A stretch of 64,000 nt of DNA from Cynocephalus volans (Eukaryota > Chordata > Mammalia > Dermoptera > Cynocephalidae): positions 187,338,001-187,402,000 of the forward strand of contig NC_084461.1 in assembly GCF_027409185.1 (NCBI RefSeq), in the 5' to 3' direction. Both the position numbers and the translations under genes were made by a program. Positions 45,950 to 55,689 of this stretch are shown here, piece by piece; position 1 is the first letter of the stretch; every line of letters begins with the position of its first letter. The notes under the pieces are model-generated. The model ran no database searches. It had not been told where the DNA came from and saw only the letters and a program-made list of their open reading frames with translations.

Positions 45950-46153
45950 AAATTCCTTCTGTTTGAGGCCGGCCCATGGCTCACTCGGGAGAGTGTGGTG
46001 CTGATAACACCAAGGCCACAGGTTCGGATCCCATATAGGGATGGCCGGTTAGCTCACTGGGTGAGCATGGTGCTGCCAAGACCAAGTCAAGGGTTAAGAT
46101 CCCCTTACCGGTCATCTTTAAAAAAAAAAAAAAAAAAAATTCCTTCTGTTTGA
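45950..46153 (+). repeat. CYN SINE, dimer, with 17-bp duplication
   Basis: Body 45967-46136; aaattccttctgtttga at both ends, perfect. It sits just downstream of the MaLR LTR. Confidence 0.92.
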
Positions 46154-46436
46154 AAACCTAGAAAACATTCTGTGTGCCTGACTGGACACTGATGGATACA
46201 TTTGCTCACACTTCTTTATCTGTCCCAAGTAGCTTTAGAATCATGGAGTTCAGAACCCCCTACCTCATTCTGGGCTCAAGTGTTTCATTTTTTCATCCCT
46301 ATGGGTGCACACTGTAGAATGCTGATGAGCACCAAAGAGTGCTTTAGTGGCAGCAAAACTAGTTGGAAGGAGACTACGGGACTCAACTTGATCTCTCATG
46401 TGTATGGCAAGCATAGCTTTCACTTGGATTGCATGG

Positions 46437-46479
46437 TCTATCAGTCAGGATTGAATCAGAGACACAGAACCACTAGGGG

Positions 46480-46516
<37 letters not shown>

Positions 46517-46800
46517 ATTTTTAAGGAATTTGTTGTAGGGATTGGATCTTACACAATTGTGAGTGTTGGCTAGACAGTTTCTGTAAAGCTGTTGTCTTTG
46601 TGTCTAATGCTGGAGCTTGAAGTTTGCAGGAAAGGCAGTTGGGAATGGAAGATGGGTGTAAGTGGAAAAGAGCAAGAACAATCTGACACCCATGAGCATG
46701 AGCTGAAATCTGCATTCCAATGACTGAAACCCATGTGTTCTCACTGTCCCCAACCTTGATGATGTGGGTGTCTTACAGGAAAAGCTGGTGCCCTTAGTCA
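46437..46800 (-). repeat. ERVL-type LTR fragment (MLT2-like)
   Basis: ctatcagtcaggattgaatc and gagacacagaaccactaggg match the outer end of MLT2-class LTRs in reverse. The far boundary is uncertain. Confidence 0.45.
46482..46512 (+). repeat. (CA)n microsatellite
   Basis: About 15 uninterrupted ca units inside the LTR fragment; likely polymorphic. Confidence 0.9.
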
Positions 46801-47040
46801 GGGAGCTAAACACATACCTGGCTTGGGAGTCACAGAGGCCAAAGGAGGATCCAGGGGAATGCAGATCTGCCCCAAGCAGTTAAGGGACAACATGTGCAAG
46901 ATACAGAAGGGGCTGGTGACCCTACTCCACCATTCCAACCATAAATAAGAGTACTGCTGTTGCTTCACTTCCACACTCCAAATCTCATGCCACAAAAAAT
47001 TCTGTCTTGTGGCTCATCCCACCAGAAACACATAGAGAAA

Positions 47041-47062
47041 GGAATTCTGGGAATTGTAGTCC
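47041..47062 (-). promoter_or_regulatory. ZNF143/THAP11-like motif
   Basis: The minus strand reads actacaattcccagaattc, close to the ZNF143 SBS consensus ACTACAATTCCCAGAATGC. It is not near a promoter and may be part of an old repeat. Confidence 0.35.
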
Positions 47063-47119
47063 AATTACCCAAGTTGACATGTTATAAAGCAGCCATACTT
47101 GGGGTAGCCTAGGGGCCAT

Positions 47120-47395
47120 GTATCAGTCACAGTGCTTTCTGCTACAAGTACCAGAAAATGTAACTAAAAGAGCTTAAACAGTAAGTAAAATGTATGATGT
47201 TATAAATCAAGGAGTCCAATGGGTTTACAGTGAGTGGCTCAGGAATGTCATCCATAACCCTTGCAAGTTCTTTCTTTTTCTTTGCCACCTGCAGCACGTT
47301 AGCTTTTTCCCTCAAGCCTGCCACAGCTCCAATCACATCTTCACACAACTATGCCCAAAGCTGGAGAGGGGACTGTTTCTTCTCACAAGGCTTTA
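47120..47395 (-). repeat. LTR-like repeat, family A, reverse orientation
   Basis: gtatcagtcacagtgctttc and aaaagagcttaaacagtaag resemble the complement of the family A 3' end. Confidence 0.35.
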
Positions 47396-47602
47396 TTTAT
47401 TTATTTATTTATTTATTTTTATTTATTTTTTTAAAAAGATGACCAGTAAGGGGATCTTAACCCTTGACTTGGTGTTGTCAGCACCATGCTCACCCAGTGA
47501 GCAAACCGGCCATCCCTATATGGGATCCGAACCCGTGGCCTTGGTGTTATCAGCACCGCACTCTCCCGAGTGAGCCACAGGCCGGCCCATCACAAGGCTT
47601 TA
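47383..47602 (-). repeat. CYN SINE, dimer, (TTTA)n tail, 13-bp duplication
   Basis: Body 47396-47589; tcacaaggcttta on both sides. The poly-T end has become a ttta repeat of about 30 bases. Confidence 0.88.
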
Positions 47603-47822
47603 CTTAAAAGTGAGGAAAAACTAGCAGACTCCTCCTTGGGTCTTATTGCCCAGGACAAGGTCACACATCGTGCCTAAACCAAACACTGGTGAGAGGAACG
47701 AGAGCCCCCCTGGGTGGCTCAGATCAGGAGCTGGCAAACTATGACCCACAGGCCAAGCAGAGTCTATCTGTTTTTGTCTTGATTTTTACATTTTTTAATG
47801 GTTTTAATGGAAAAAAAAATCA

Positions 47823-47922
47823 GGCTGACCAGTAACCTCAGTAGGTTAGAGTATGATTATTACACCAAGGTCAAAGGTTTGGACCCCTACCAGCCAGCCA
47901 CCCCACCCCACCCCCCAAAAAA
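47823..47922 (+). repeat. CYN SINE, monomer, C-rich tail
   Basis: caggctgaccagtaacctca, ttacaccaaggtcaaagg, accagccagccacc. Confidence 0.75.
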
Positions 47923-47934
47923 GACTATATCATG

Positions 47935-48388
47935 TGTGGGGAAAATAGGATAATTTAGCCAGGCTCCCTCAACATTTCTTGTAAAAAAGTTGTGTGGGTG
48001 GAGTTAGTGTGCATGTGCACCCATGTATCTTTCTAGTTAATTGCTGTTGTGTGTTCTGCAGTTTGTGAAGCAGGCTGGCAGCAGAGAGCTCACATCTAAC
48101 AACAGAGCATGTTTACTCTGCTGGCAGCTGCTCGATTTCAGTTTTTCTTTGGACTTTGCCGGTAGCAGTTGAGTTTCTGAGTTTCTCTGTGGACTGCTTA
48201 GCTCATAGTGTTGTGTGTGCTGAATAAAGACTATTCCTTCTTCAACCAAGGCTCCAAGGACCATTTTGTCCGGTTATCTAGCTCATAGACCTGCATGTGA
48301 AGGGTTTGTGAATGGGCTCAAGGGGTCTGTGAGCTTCAGATCCTAGCCCTATCTCTACAATTGGCATCGTCGGCAGGATTATGCCACA
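47935..48388 (+). mobile_element. Solo LTR candidate, 454 bp
   Basis: Begins tgtggggaaaatagg and ends attatgccaca, giving TG...CA with inverted tgtgg/ccaca ends, and is flanked by tcatg at 47930-47934 and 48389-48393. A polyadenylation signal lies in gctgaataaagactattcc. No internal retroviral sequence is present. Class not assigned. Confidence 0.6.
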
Positions 48389-49042
48389 TCATGACACAGG
48401 AATGTTATATGAAATTCACATTCTGGTGTCCAGAAATAAAGTTTTATTGGCACACAACCACACCCATTCATTTACATATCGTCTTTGGCTGCTTTCACAT
48501 GACAATAGCAGGACTGAGAAATTTCAACAGAGAATGTTTGGTCTGCAAAGCCAAAAATTATTTACTGCTTTTACACAAGAAGTTTGCCCAACCCTGGCTT
48601 AGAGCAATTATGTCACCCTCTGGGGCTGGGGAGGGGATAACTTTCCCTGCACAAAAGGAAAGCTGACACATTTGGAGACCTGCCATCAAGGTGGAAGGGG
48701 TGAGAGTGTTGAATTTCAGTAGCAACCAATAGCATTCACTACAGGGGGCCTGAGTAATATTACAGGGAGACCACAGCCACCCACTCTATCTGCCCATATT
48801 ATATTATGGCTAAGGACATGTCTGAGTTACAGGACAAAGTACCAAATACAGTGAAAATATCCCTGGGAAAAAGAGGCAGTTTGGGGAAAAGGCCTGTTTT
48901 CAACAATTGACGGAGCTCAAAGGTTGAACAAAGTTATTATCTTGATACTTCCGTTGTCATCTTTTGAAGAGCCAGAGACAATAAAATTGTCCTTTATTCA
49001 TCCATCCATTTATTTGACAAATATTTTTTGAGATCTATTTGG

Positions 49043-49490
49043 AACTGCATTCTTTTGCTAGAGCTGCCATAACAAAATACCATAAAATAGGCGGCTTAAA
49101 CAACAGAAGTTTATTGCCTCACAGTTCTGGAGGCTAGAAATCTGAAATCAAGATGTTGGCAGGGTTGGTTCCTTTTGAGGGCTGCAAGGGAGAATCTGTT
49201 CCAGGCCTCTCTCCTAGCTGCTGGTGGTTTGCTGGCAATCTTTGGCATTAGTTGGCTTGTGGCAGCCTAACTGCAGTGTTCACATGACATACTCCCTGTG
49301 TCTTGATGTCTCTGTACAGATTTCCCCTTTTTACCAGGAAACAATCATATTGGATTAGGGCCCACCCTAATGACCTCATTTTAACTTGATTATCTGCAAA
49401 GACCCTATTTCCAAATAAGGTCACATTCACAGGTACTGGGGGCTAGGATTTCAATATTTTGGGGGTGACACAATTCAACCCATAACAGGA
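49043..49490 (-). repeat. MLT1 MaLR LTR
   Basis: Reverse: gctagagctgccataacaaa, acagttctggaggctagaaa, ccaaataaggtcacattcac, gacacaattcaacccataac. About 48600-49040 before it is unrecognised. Confidence 0.8.
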
Positions 49491-49547
49491 ACATCCTTTG
49501 AGGCTTATGAGGCCACAGCATACTTCATTCAGCCTATCCTTGAAGGA

Positions 49548-49678
49548 GGAGAAACCAAGGAAGGAAAATAGGAAGAAAAAAGGGAAAAATAAAAGAGAGG
49601 AGGAGACAGATAGAGAAGAAAGAATATGACCAGGAAAGAGAGAGAGAGGGAAAAAACAGGTAGAGAAAAGTTGGAAGA
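49548..49678 (+). repeat. Purine-rich (GA)n tract
   Basis: Nearly uninterrupted A and G, including aagagagagagaggg, directly before a CYN insertion. Confidence 0.65.
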
Positions 49679-49858
49679 GGCCGGCCCGTGGCTCATTCGG
49701 TAGAGTGCGGTGCTGATAACACCAAGGCTACGGGTTCGGATCCTATATAGGGATGGCCGGTTTGCTCACTGGCTGAGCGTGGTGCTGACAACACCAAGCC
49801 AAGGGTTGAGATCCCCTTACCGGTCATCTTTAAAAAAAAAAAAAAAAGGTTGGAAGAG
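49670..49858 (+). repeat. CYN SINE, dimer
   Basis: Body 49680-49848, flanked by gttggaagag. Near-consensus in both halves. Confidence 0.88.
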
Positions 49859-49866
49859 GAGACAGG

Positions 49867-50035
49867 ACCAACTACACAATTTCTGGGGTCCAGTGCAAAA
49901 TGAAAATGTGGGATCCCTCATTAAAAAAATACTGAGAATTTCAATATGGTGACAGCATGGCATTAAGCCAAACACAAGACCTTTCTGAGCGCAGGGTCCT
50001 GTGTGTGCAGGTCACATGCCCACGAACTCATCTCT
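49867..50035 (+). repeat. Unnamed ancient repeat, copy 1
   Basis: ccagtgcaaaatgaaaatgt and tggcattaagccaaacacaa are shared with the copy at 61872-62030. The following 50035-50400 shows nothing. Confidence 0.45.
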
Positions 50036-50406
50036 GTGGGAAATACTGTACTAACAAATTGTGGATTTTGAGTCCATTTAAAGCTTTCCATGTTTGCTTT
50101 TTCATTATTTTTCTGTGCTCTTTATGAGGTACCTACAAAGCAGTTCATTCTTTTTATAGCAGGTTCATTCCTGGCCTAGGATCCTTCTAAAGCCCTATCT
50201 CTTGAGGGGAAAATAGCTTAGGGAGTAGAGGCTACCCAAATGAGAAAAGCTCCATAGAATATCTGAGCAATCTCCTCAGGATGCTCAAGAATCACCTTTT
50301 CTATCCTTTCAGCTTTTTGATTAAGATTAGAATTCATAACTCTTGGCATGCAGGTTTTTCTACCCAAGAATCTACCAGCTTGAGACTTCTGTAGTCAGTT
50401 ACCCGA

Positions 50407-50800
50407 TGTCTTAGTCCATTTATGTTGCTTATAACAAAATACCTGCAACTGAGTGATTTATAAAGAAAACAAAATTAATTGCTTACACTTTCTGAGGCTG
50501 GGAAGGCCAAAGTCCATCTGGTGGTGGCAACAGTGACCCAGGGATCTCACATTGCAAAATGGTGGAAGCAGAGAGAGGGGAGAGAGGGAGAAAGACAGAC
50601 TCTCCTCTTCTTTTAAAGCCCCTGGACCATGCCACTGACCACCATTTTAACCCATTCACTACTGCATGGTCCTACAACCCAATCACCTCTTCAAGGCTCC
50701 ACCTTCAATTACCATAATAGGATTTCCCACCCTCTTAACAGTCACAGTGGGGGCTAAGTTTCTAATACATAAAACTTGGGGGACACAATTCAAGCTTCAG
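50407..50800 (-). repeat. ERVL-MaLR LTR (MST-like)
   Basis: Reverse: tcttagtccatttatgttgc, gcaactgagtgatttataaa, ttgcaaaatggtggaagcag, acttgggggacacaattcaa. Confidence 0.65.
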
Positions 50801-50829
50801 TGAGTTTTGGGGGGACATAATTCAAACCA

Positions 50830-52010
50830 CTATACCCAACTTCTCCCTATTTAACTAGGTCATCTTGGTCTAAAAGTCACTTTCTGCCTCATCCCCTACA
50901 ATCTCAGCATGTTCAAGAAAATACATGGTTTTCTTACCACTGGGGTTGCACCAAAACTTCCCCAGCTTGGCGTATAGACTTCTCCTCCCCCAGACTAGCC
51001 CCACTATACTCATAGGGTACGATCTCCCATATTCTTTGATGTCATTCTACCATTTCAGACATGATAGTTTCCGGAGTCACCCTGCACTATCACTCCTGTT
51101 ACCAGATTCAGGTCCTGCTGCCCACCCCCTTGAGAAGGAAAGAAAAAAACCTCAGAAGATAAAAGGTTGGTGTTAGAAAAGCAGATGTATTCAGCTGAAG
51201 GAGATGGTAGGCTATCCCATCTCAAAGATTTACATTTACTGAGGGGTTTTTAAAGGAAGGGTTGAGGGAATGGAATGTGGGAGGTGAAAAGCAGGAAGGA
51301 GATGTGAGTTACAGGTCCGTTTCTATGGGTCAGGTACAAGTTCTTGCCAAGGCCTCAACTGGTTTCTGTTCTCATCTTCGCTGTTATCTCAGGACCCTGC
51401 AAGATTTTGATTTGCGCTGGTGTACTTGGCTGGTGCTCAAGGTCAGCTTCAGTCGTTTGGCCTTGATCATTTCTCAAAACTCTACAAGTCTCAAGGAAAG
51501 AACTGGTAGCTTTGCAAAGTACTAATTAGCTTCCGGGCCTTGTTTTCCTACTTAGTGAGCAAGATAATAAAGTCAGGGGATAGGAAGAAAGAGTGGAAGG
51601 AGTGGAGAGAAAAAAAACTGTCCTTTTAAAAATCCTACCCCACTCGGCAGCCCAGGCAGCTTTAGGTCCCAACATGGCTTCAGCCCTGCTCACTCCAACA
51701 TTCCTACCTCTAAGACCTTGCCCAGGCCATTCCTATACAGTATCTTAACCACTAGGTCCTTCTTCTCTGTCAACTCTTTAATGGCAGGAGCTGAATTATA
51801 TTCATCTTTGAATCTCCAGCATTCAGCACAGTACACATACACAGAACATAATACGCTCCCCGCAAATGTTTACGGAATAAAGTTGAACTGATACAAAGAA
51901 CGTCGAAAGCATTTACAACGTTTACGACACAAAATCACATATAACTCTGGGCAGACTTGTTTTCTTTTCCAGCTCTTTAACAAATCTTCCTAACATTTTC
52001 CCTGACTAGA
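50830..52010. other. Intergenic sequence, little recognised
   Basis: Possible LTR-derived part at 51140-51640 (agcagatgtattcagctgaa, and late aagataataaagtcagggga) that I cannot name. No gene or RNA signal. Confidence 0.3.
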
Positions 52011-52015
52011 CCATA

Positions 52016-52097
52016 CGAGGGAACTTCAAAATGTTCGTGGAAAAACAGAATTAAAAGATAATACAAATCTTTCCATGAACGTTTTGAAGTATCCTCG
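52016..52097. mobile_element. mariner-type MITE, 82 bp, complete
   Basis: cgagggaacttcaaaatgtt to ttttgaagtatcctcg, with ta directly on each side. The best-preserved full copy here, 320 bases left of the orphan CpG block. Confidence 0.8.
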
Positions 52098-52419
52098 TAT
52101 GTTCATGAGGGTGAGAGTCTGTTCTTCATTTTTTTAAAACACTTGTTCTTTACTGGCACACGGAAGCATCCAAAATGTTTATCTCGAAGTCTTCTAGAAA
52201 TAAAAGAATTCATGGAGAAAAAGAACAGTTAAGAAAACTATTTTCCCTCTCTCTAAAGCCTTTATTTTACACACATGCACACAAGAATAATCTCGTAAAA
52301 CCTTTTTTAAACCGAAAAGTAAGTCTCCCTATCCATATTTTGATTTTTACACTTCTAGGTTTAGTAATATCGCAGGACGGCATTTCCGACACAAGCCTTT
52401 GCCGCGCTTTCTCCCTCTC

Positions 52420-52760
52420 CCCTTTCGGTATCAGAACACGATCCCTCCCACTTCCGGCGGAGGCGTCCAGAGCGCAGGCGCAACTTCCGAGGTTATTCCG
52501 CAGCCTCTCGGTATAGTGCTAATGTCTGCGCATGTGCAAAGGGGTGGTGCTGGTTAATTGCGCGGGAGAATGTGGGTCCACCGAACTCACGCGACTATCT
52601 CCGCCCCTCTAAATAGGCGGGCGGAGCCGAGAGCCTCTTGCGGCTTTAGGAAGCGCACGCGCACTGGGTGCAGGAACGTGGCGAAGGGACAGGGACGAGT
52701 TTCACGCATGCTCACTTAAATGAGGCAGGAAGCCTATTACGTCCGCTTCGTAACCGGCCG
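52420..52760. promoter_or_regulatory. Orphan CpG-rich promoter-like block
   Basis: Non-repetitive GC- and CpG-rich sequence midway between TMEM120B and MORN3. It holds two ETS-type cores (cacttccgg at 52449, aacttccg at 52482), an NRF1-like site (tgcgcatgtgca at 52527), a GC box (aggcgggcgg near 52616) and a second NRF1 site (gcgcacgcgca at 52653). No start codon of a known gene or clear strong splice donor is seen on either strand. It may be the promoter of an unannotated lncRNA or an alternative upstream promoter of a neighbour. Confidence 0.6.
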
Positions 52761-52839
52761 CCTTTCTCCTCTAACCCGCCTCTGATTATTAAAGGGCTAG
52801 AACCCTGTTCCTCCGAACTGTGTTTTTATTTTTTAATAA

Positions 52840-53017
52840 TTTCATTTTATGGGCCGACCCCCGAGGCGCACTCGGGAGAGTGCGGCACTGGGAGCGCAGC
52901 AGTGCTCCCACCGCGGGTTCGGATCCTATATAAGGATGGCCGGTGCGCTCACTGGCTGAGCGAAGTACGGCTGGTCACAAAAAGACAAAAAAAAAAATTT
53001 TTTTTTTCATTTTATTG
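52840..53017 (+). repeat. CYN SINE, GC-hairpin subfamily, right half shortened
   Basis: Body about 52851-53006; hairpin gggagcgcagcagtgctccc. The right half jumps from ggctgagcg to ggctggtcacaaaaagac. Flanks tttcattttat. Confidence 0.85.
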
Positions 53018-53100
53018 TGGTAAGAACACTTAATATGACATCTACCTTGTTAAACTTTTAAGTGTACAATACAGTGTCGTTGACTATAAGTACAACCGAA
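53007..53100 (-). repeat. L1 fragment
   Basis: Reverse: ttattgtggtaagaacactt, ttttaagtgtacaatacagt. A short L2 piece follows at about 53105-53150. Confidence 0.6.
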
Positions 53101-53284
53101 TTGCTTATTTTAATTAAGCATTTATTGAGTGCCTACTGTGTGCCAGGCCCGACTTAATTGTCTCCTGTGTGCATTTTCCAATTTTTCCTTTTGTAATAAT
53201 GTGTAATAATTACGTTTATATGTGTATTTTTGCATAAATATCTTCCCCAACTCCAACCGTACTATTTTCTTGGAGGCAGTTTTC

Positions 53285-53650
53285 AGAAATGGGAGACAGT
53301 GTGGTGTTCTGGGCAGATCTTCGTAGGTCAAGAGGTCTGAGACTGAATATTGGCTCAGCTGCCTCCTTGCTTTTTTACTCAGGAAATGTTACCTAAGAGT
53401 TCGCTGATTTTTAAAATGAGGATGAGGGTTGGCTGGTCAGCTCGGTTAGAGCGTGGTATTGATAACAGCAAGGTCAAGGGTTCGGATCCCGTACTGTCCA
53501 GCCACCAAAAAAGAAGTGATAGTAATACCTACCAAACTCATGGGATCTTTGTGAGAAGTAAAAATTTTTTAAGTATGTAAAGTGACAAGTATTATACATC
53601 ATGCCAGCTATATACTGAATAAATAGTAGCCATTAAGTAGAATTATTCAG
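53285..53650 (+). repeat. MIR (split by SINE)
   Basis: gtggtgttctgggcagatct before and gatagtaatacctaccaaac after the CYN at 53430. Confidence 0.55.
53430..53510 (+). repeat. CYN SINE, monomer
   Basis: ttggctggtcagctcggtta, aaggtcaagggttcggatcc, ctgtccagccacc. Confidence 0.82.
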
Positions 53651-53995
53651 GGCGAAAAATGTTTTATAATTCCTGTAGCACAGTTCCAGATGGTTCTTCA
53701 GGAGGATTTACCTAATTGCAAGGATAGCTAGCAATGTGTAATGGTGTCTCTCTTTCCCCACAGTGCTGCCAATATCACAGGCCATCATTTTTACACATTT
53801 TTCCTAGTCTAGACGGTATGTAATGGTATGGCAGGGTTATTTTAATTTTCATTTCTTTAATTGCTAGTGAGGCTGTGTGTTTTTTCTTGGGATGATTTAT
53901 TAGCTTTAGTTCTTTGCCTAACACTATTCTCAAACACTGTAATTTCCACTGGCTTATCTCTGCAGTCATTATGTTTGGTTCTGACGGAGCATTTT

Positions 53996-54033
53996 GCTGA
54001 CCAATTTTTTTTTGGCAGCTGACCAATTTTTTT
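53996..54033 (-). repeat. Micro-insertion resembling an extreme 5'-truncated CYN
   Basis: gctgaccaattttttt occurs twice with only ttggca between. The insert plus flank matches the complement of the CYN 3' end. It could be a plain tandem duplication. Confidence 0.4.
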
Positions 54034-54120
54034 AAAGAAAGAAAGTTAGGGGGAGAGAGAGAAGCAAAAAGAAACTTTCCAAAGAAGGGATTGAGACTAG
54101 AAGTCAAAGCTCATCCCCTA

Positions 54121-54292
54121 CAGCAGCTCTGTCCAGTAGGACTTTCTGTGATGACAGACGTGTTCTCTATTTGTGCTGTCCCATGTAGTAGCTAGTTGCC
54201 ACATGTGCTCATTGAGCACTTGGAATGTGGCTAGTACAACTGAGAAATTTTAAAATTTTATTTAACTTGAATTTAAATTTAAATATAAATTG
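54121..54292 (+). mobile_element. hAT-Charlie MER3-like element
   Basis: cagctctgtccagtaggact, tgctcattgagcacttggaa, atgtggctagtacaactgag. Confidence 0.75.
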
Positions 54293-54508
54293 CCACCTCA
54301 TTGATGACATAACCCTAGAGATTACGAAAAAAGTAATGGGAGAAAAGAGAGAACAGAAGAGAAAAGGAGGGGACCTACAGAGTCACTTGGAAGTAGCCTC
54401 ACGAATATGAAGGGACTCAAACTTAGACTTTTGGCATTGTCCCACAGAAGGAGACAGTCCCAGAGGCTCTCAGTTTTGACAGAAAGGTTATGTTCAGTTT
54501 GCAAAAAT

Positions 54509-54708
54509 TTATCCAAAAAAGAGCTGGCCCCATAGCTCACTCAGGAGAGTGCAGTGCTGATAACACCAAGGGCATGAGTTCGGATCCCTATATAGGGATG
54601 GCCGGTTGGCTCACTTGGGAGAGTGTAGTGCTGACAACACCAGCCAAGCGTTGAGATCCCCTTACTGGTCATCTTAAAAATACATATATATATATATTAT
54701 CCAAAAAA
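54509..54708 (+). repeat. CYN SINE, dimer, (TA)n tail
   Basis: Body 54521-54696; ttatccaaaaaa at both ends. The tail turned into a tatata repeat. Confidence 0.87.
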
Positions 54709-55089
54709 ATAAAAAACCCTATACTTTGTGTGGATTAAAAATAATTTATCAAGCTGATGATATTTCCACTTTTCTATATGTATTGTACACTTCAGTAAAA
54801 AATTAAACAAAATGTACTACCCTTTGCGTTACCTTCTTTCAAAATTTCTGATTTTTAATTTAGCAAACGTTTCAAAAAAGTAAACTGTGACTTGTTCTGG
54901 ATATCTGAGAGCCCCTAGGGGGTGCTCATTCTGCATGGGAAACGTTTTAAAAACAGTTTTATTGAGATATAATTCACATACCATAAAATTCACTCATTTA
55001 AAGTGTACAATACAGTGGTTTTTAGTCTGTTCACAGAGTTTGCACAACCATCACCACAGTCAATTTTGGAACATTTTCAGCACCTTTAT

Positions 55090-55186
55090 TTATTTATTTT
55101 GGCACCTGGCCAGTACAGGGAGCAGAATCTGTGACCTTGGGTCTATAAGGCTGCACTCTAACCAACTGAGCTAACTGGCCAGCCCT
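55090..55186 (-). repeat. CYN SINE, monomer
   Basis: ggcacctggccagtacaggg, ctgagctaactggccagccc; flanks cagcaccttta and cagtacattta. Confidence 0.83.
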
Positions 55187-55201
55187 CAGTACATTTAAAA
55201 G

Positions 55202-55261
55202 AACCCTGCTCAGATCCCCATACTGGCCAGCTGCCAAAAATAAATAAATAAATAAACCCTG
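55202..55261 (+). repeat. 5'-truncated CYN SINE (about 45 bp)
   Basis: Body about 55209-55253, tcagatccccatactggcca plus gctgcc and an aaat tail, between two copies of aaccctg in an L1. Confidence 0.7.
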
Positions 55262-55309
55262 TACCCCTTAGCTATCACTTCCCTCCCCCACCCCCCTGCA
55301 AACACTAAT

Positions 55310-55431
55310 CTACTTTCTGTCTCTGTATTTGTTTGTTTGTTGGAGGCTAGCCGGCATGAGGCCTTGGCCTTGGTGTTACAAGACAGTGTTCTAACCAACT
55401 GAGTTAATGGCCAGCCCTACTTTCTGTCTCT
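55310..55431 (-). repeat. CYN SINE, monomer, with 15-bp duplication
   Basis: Body 55325-55416; ctactttctgtctct at both ends, within the same L1 as the two SINEs to its left. Confidence 0.87.
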
Positions 55432-55689
55432 ATGGATATACCTATTCTGAATATTTCAAATGAATGGAATCATAAAATATGTGGCCTTTTGTGTCTGACT
55501 TCTTTCACTTAACATTGTGTTTTCAGGGTTCATCTGTGTTATAGCATGTATCAGAACTTCATTCATTTTTATAGCCAAATAAGTTTCCATTGTGTGGACA
55601 GACCACATTTTGTTTACCCATTCATCTGTTGATGGACATTTGGGTTATCTCCACCTTTTTCTATTATGTGCGTCAGAGACTTTTGCTGG

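Larger units (their letters stand above)
47725..48597 (+). mobile_element. hAT-Charlie element (MER1-like) split by SINE and LTR
   Basis: Start caggagctggcaaactatga, a SINE at 47823, an LTR at 47935-48388, then ttatatgaaattcacattct, ataaagttttattggcacac and the end gtttgcccaaccctgg. Confidence 0.7.

Noticed and set aside
46482..46512. Long (CA)n as a structured regulatory element
   Set aside because: An ordinary dinucleotide microsatellite within an LTR fragment.
47396..47440. CRISPR-like or tandem array in the ttta repeat
   Set aside because: Simple decay of a SINE tail; no spacers.
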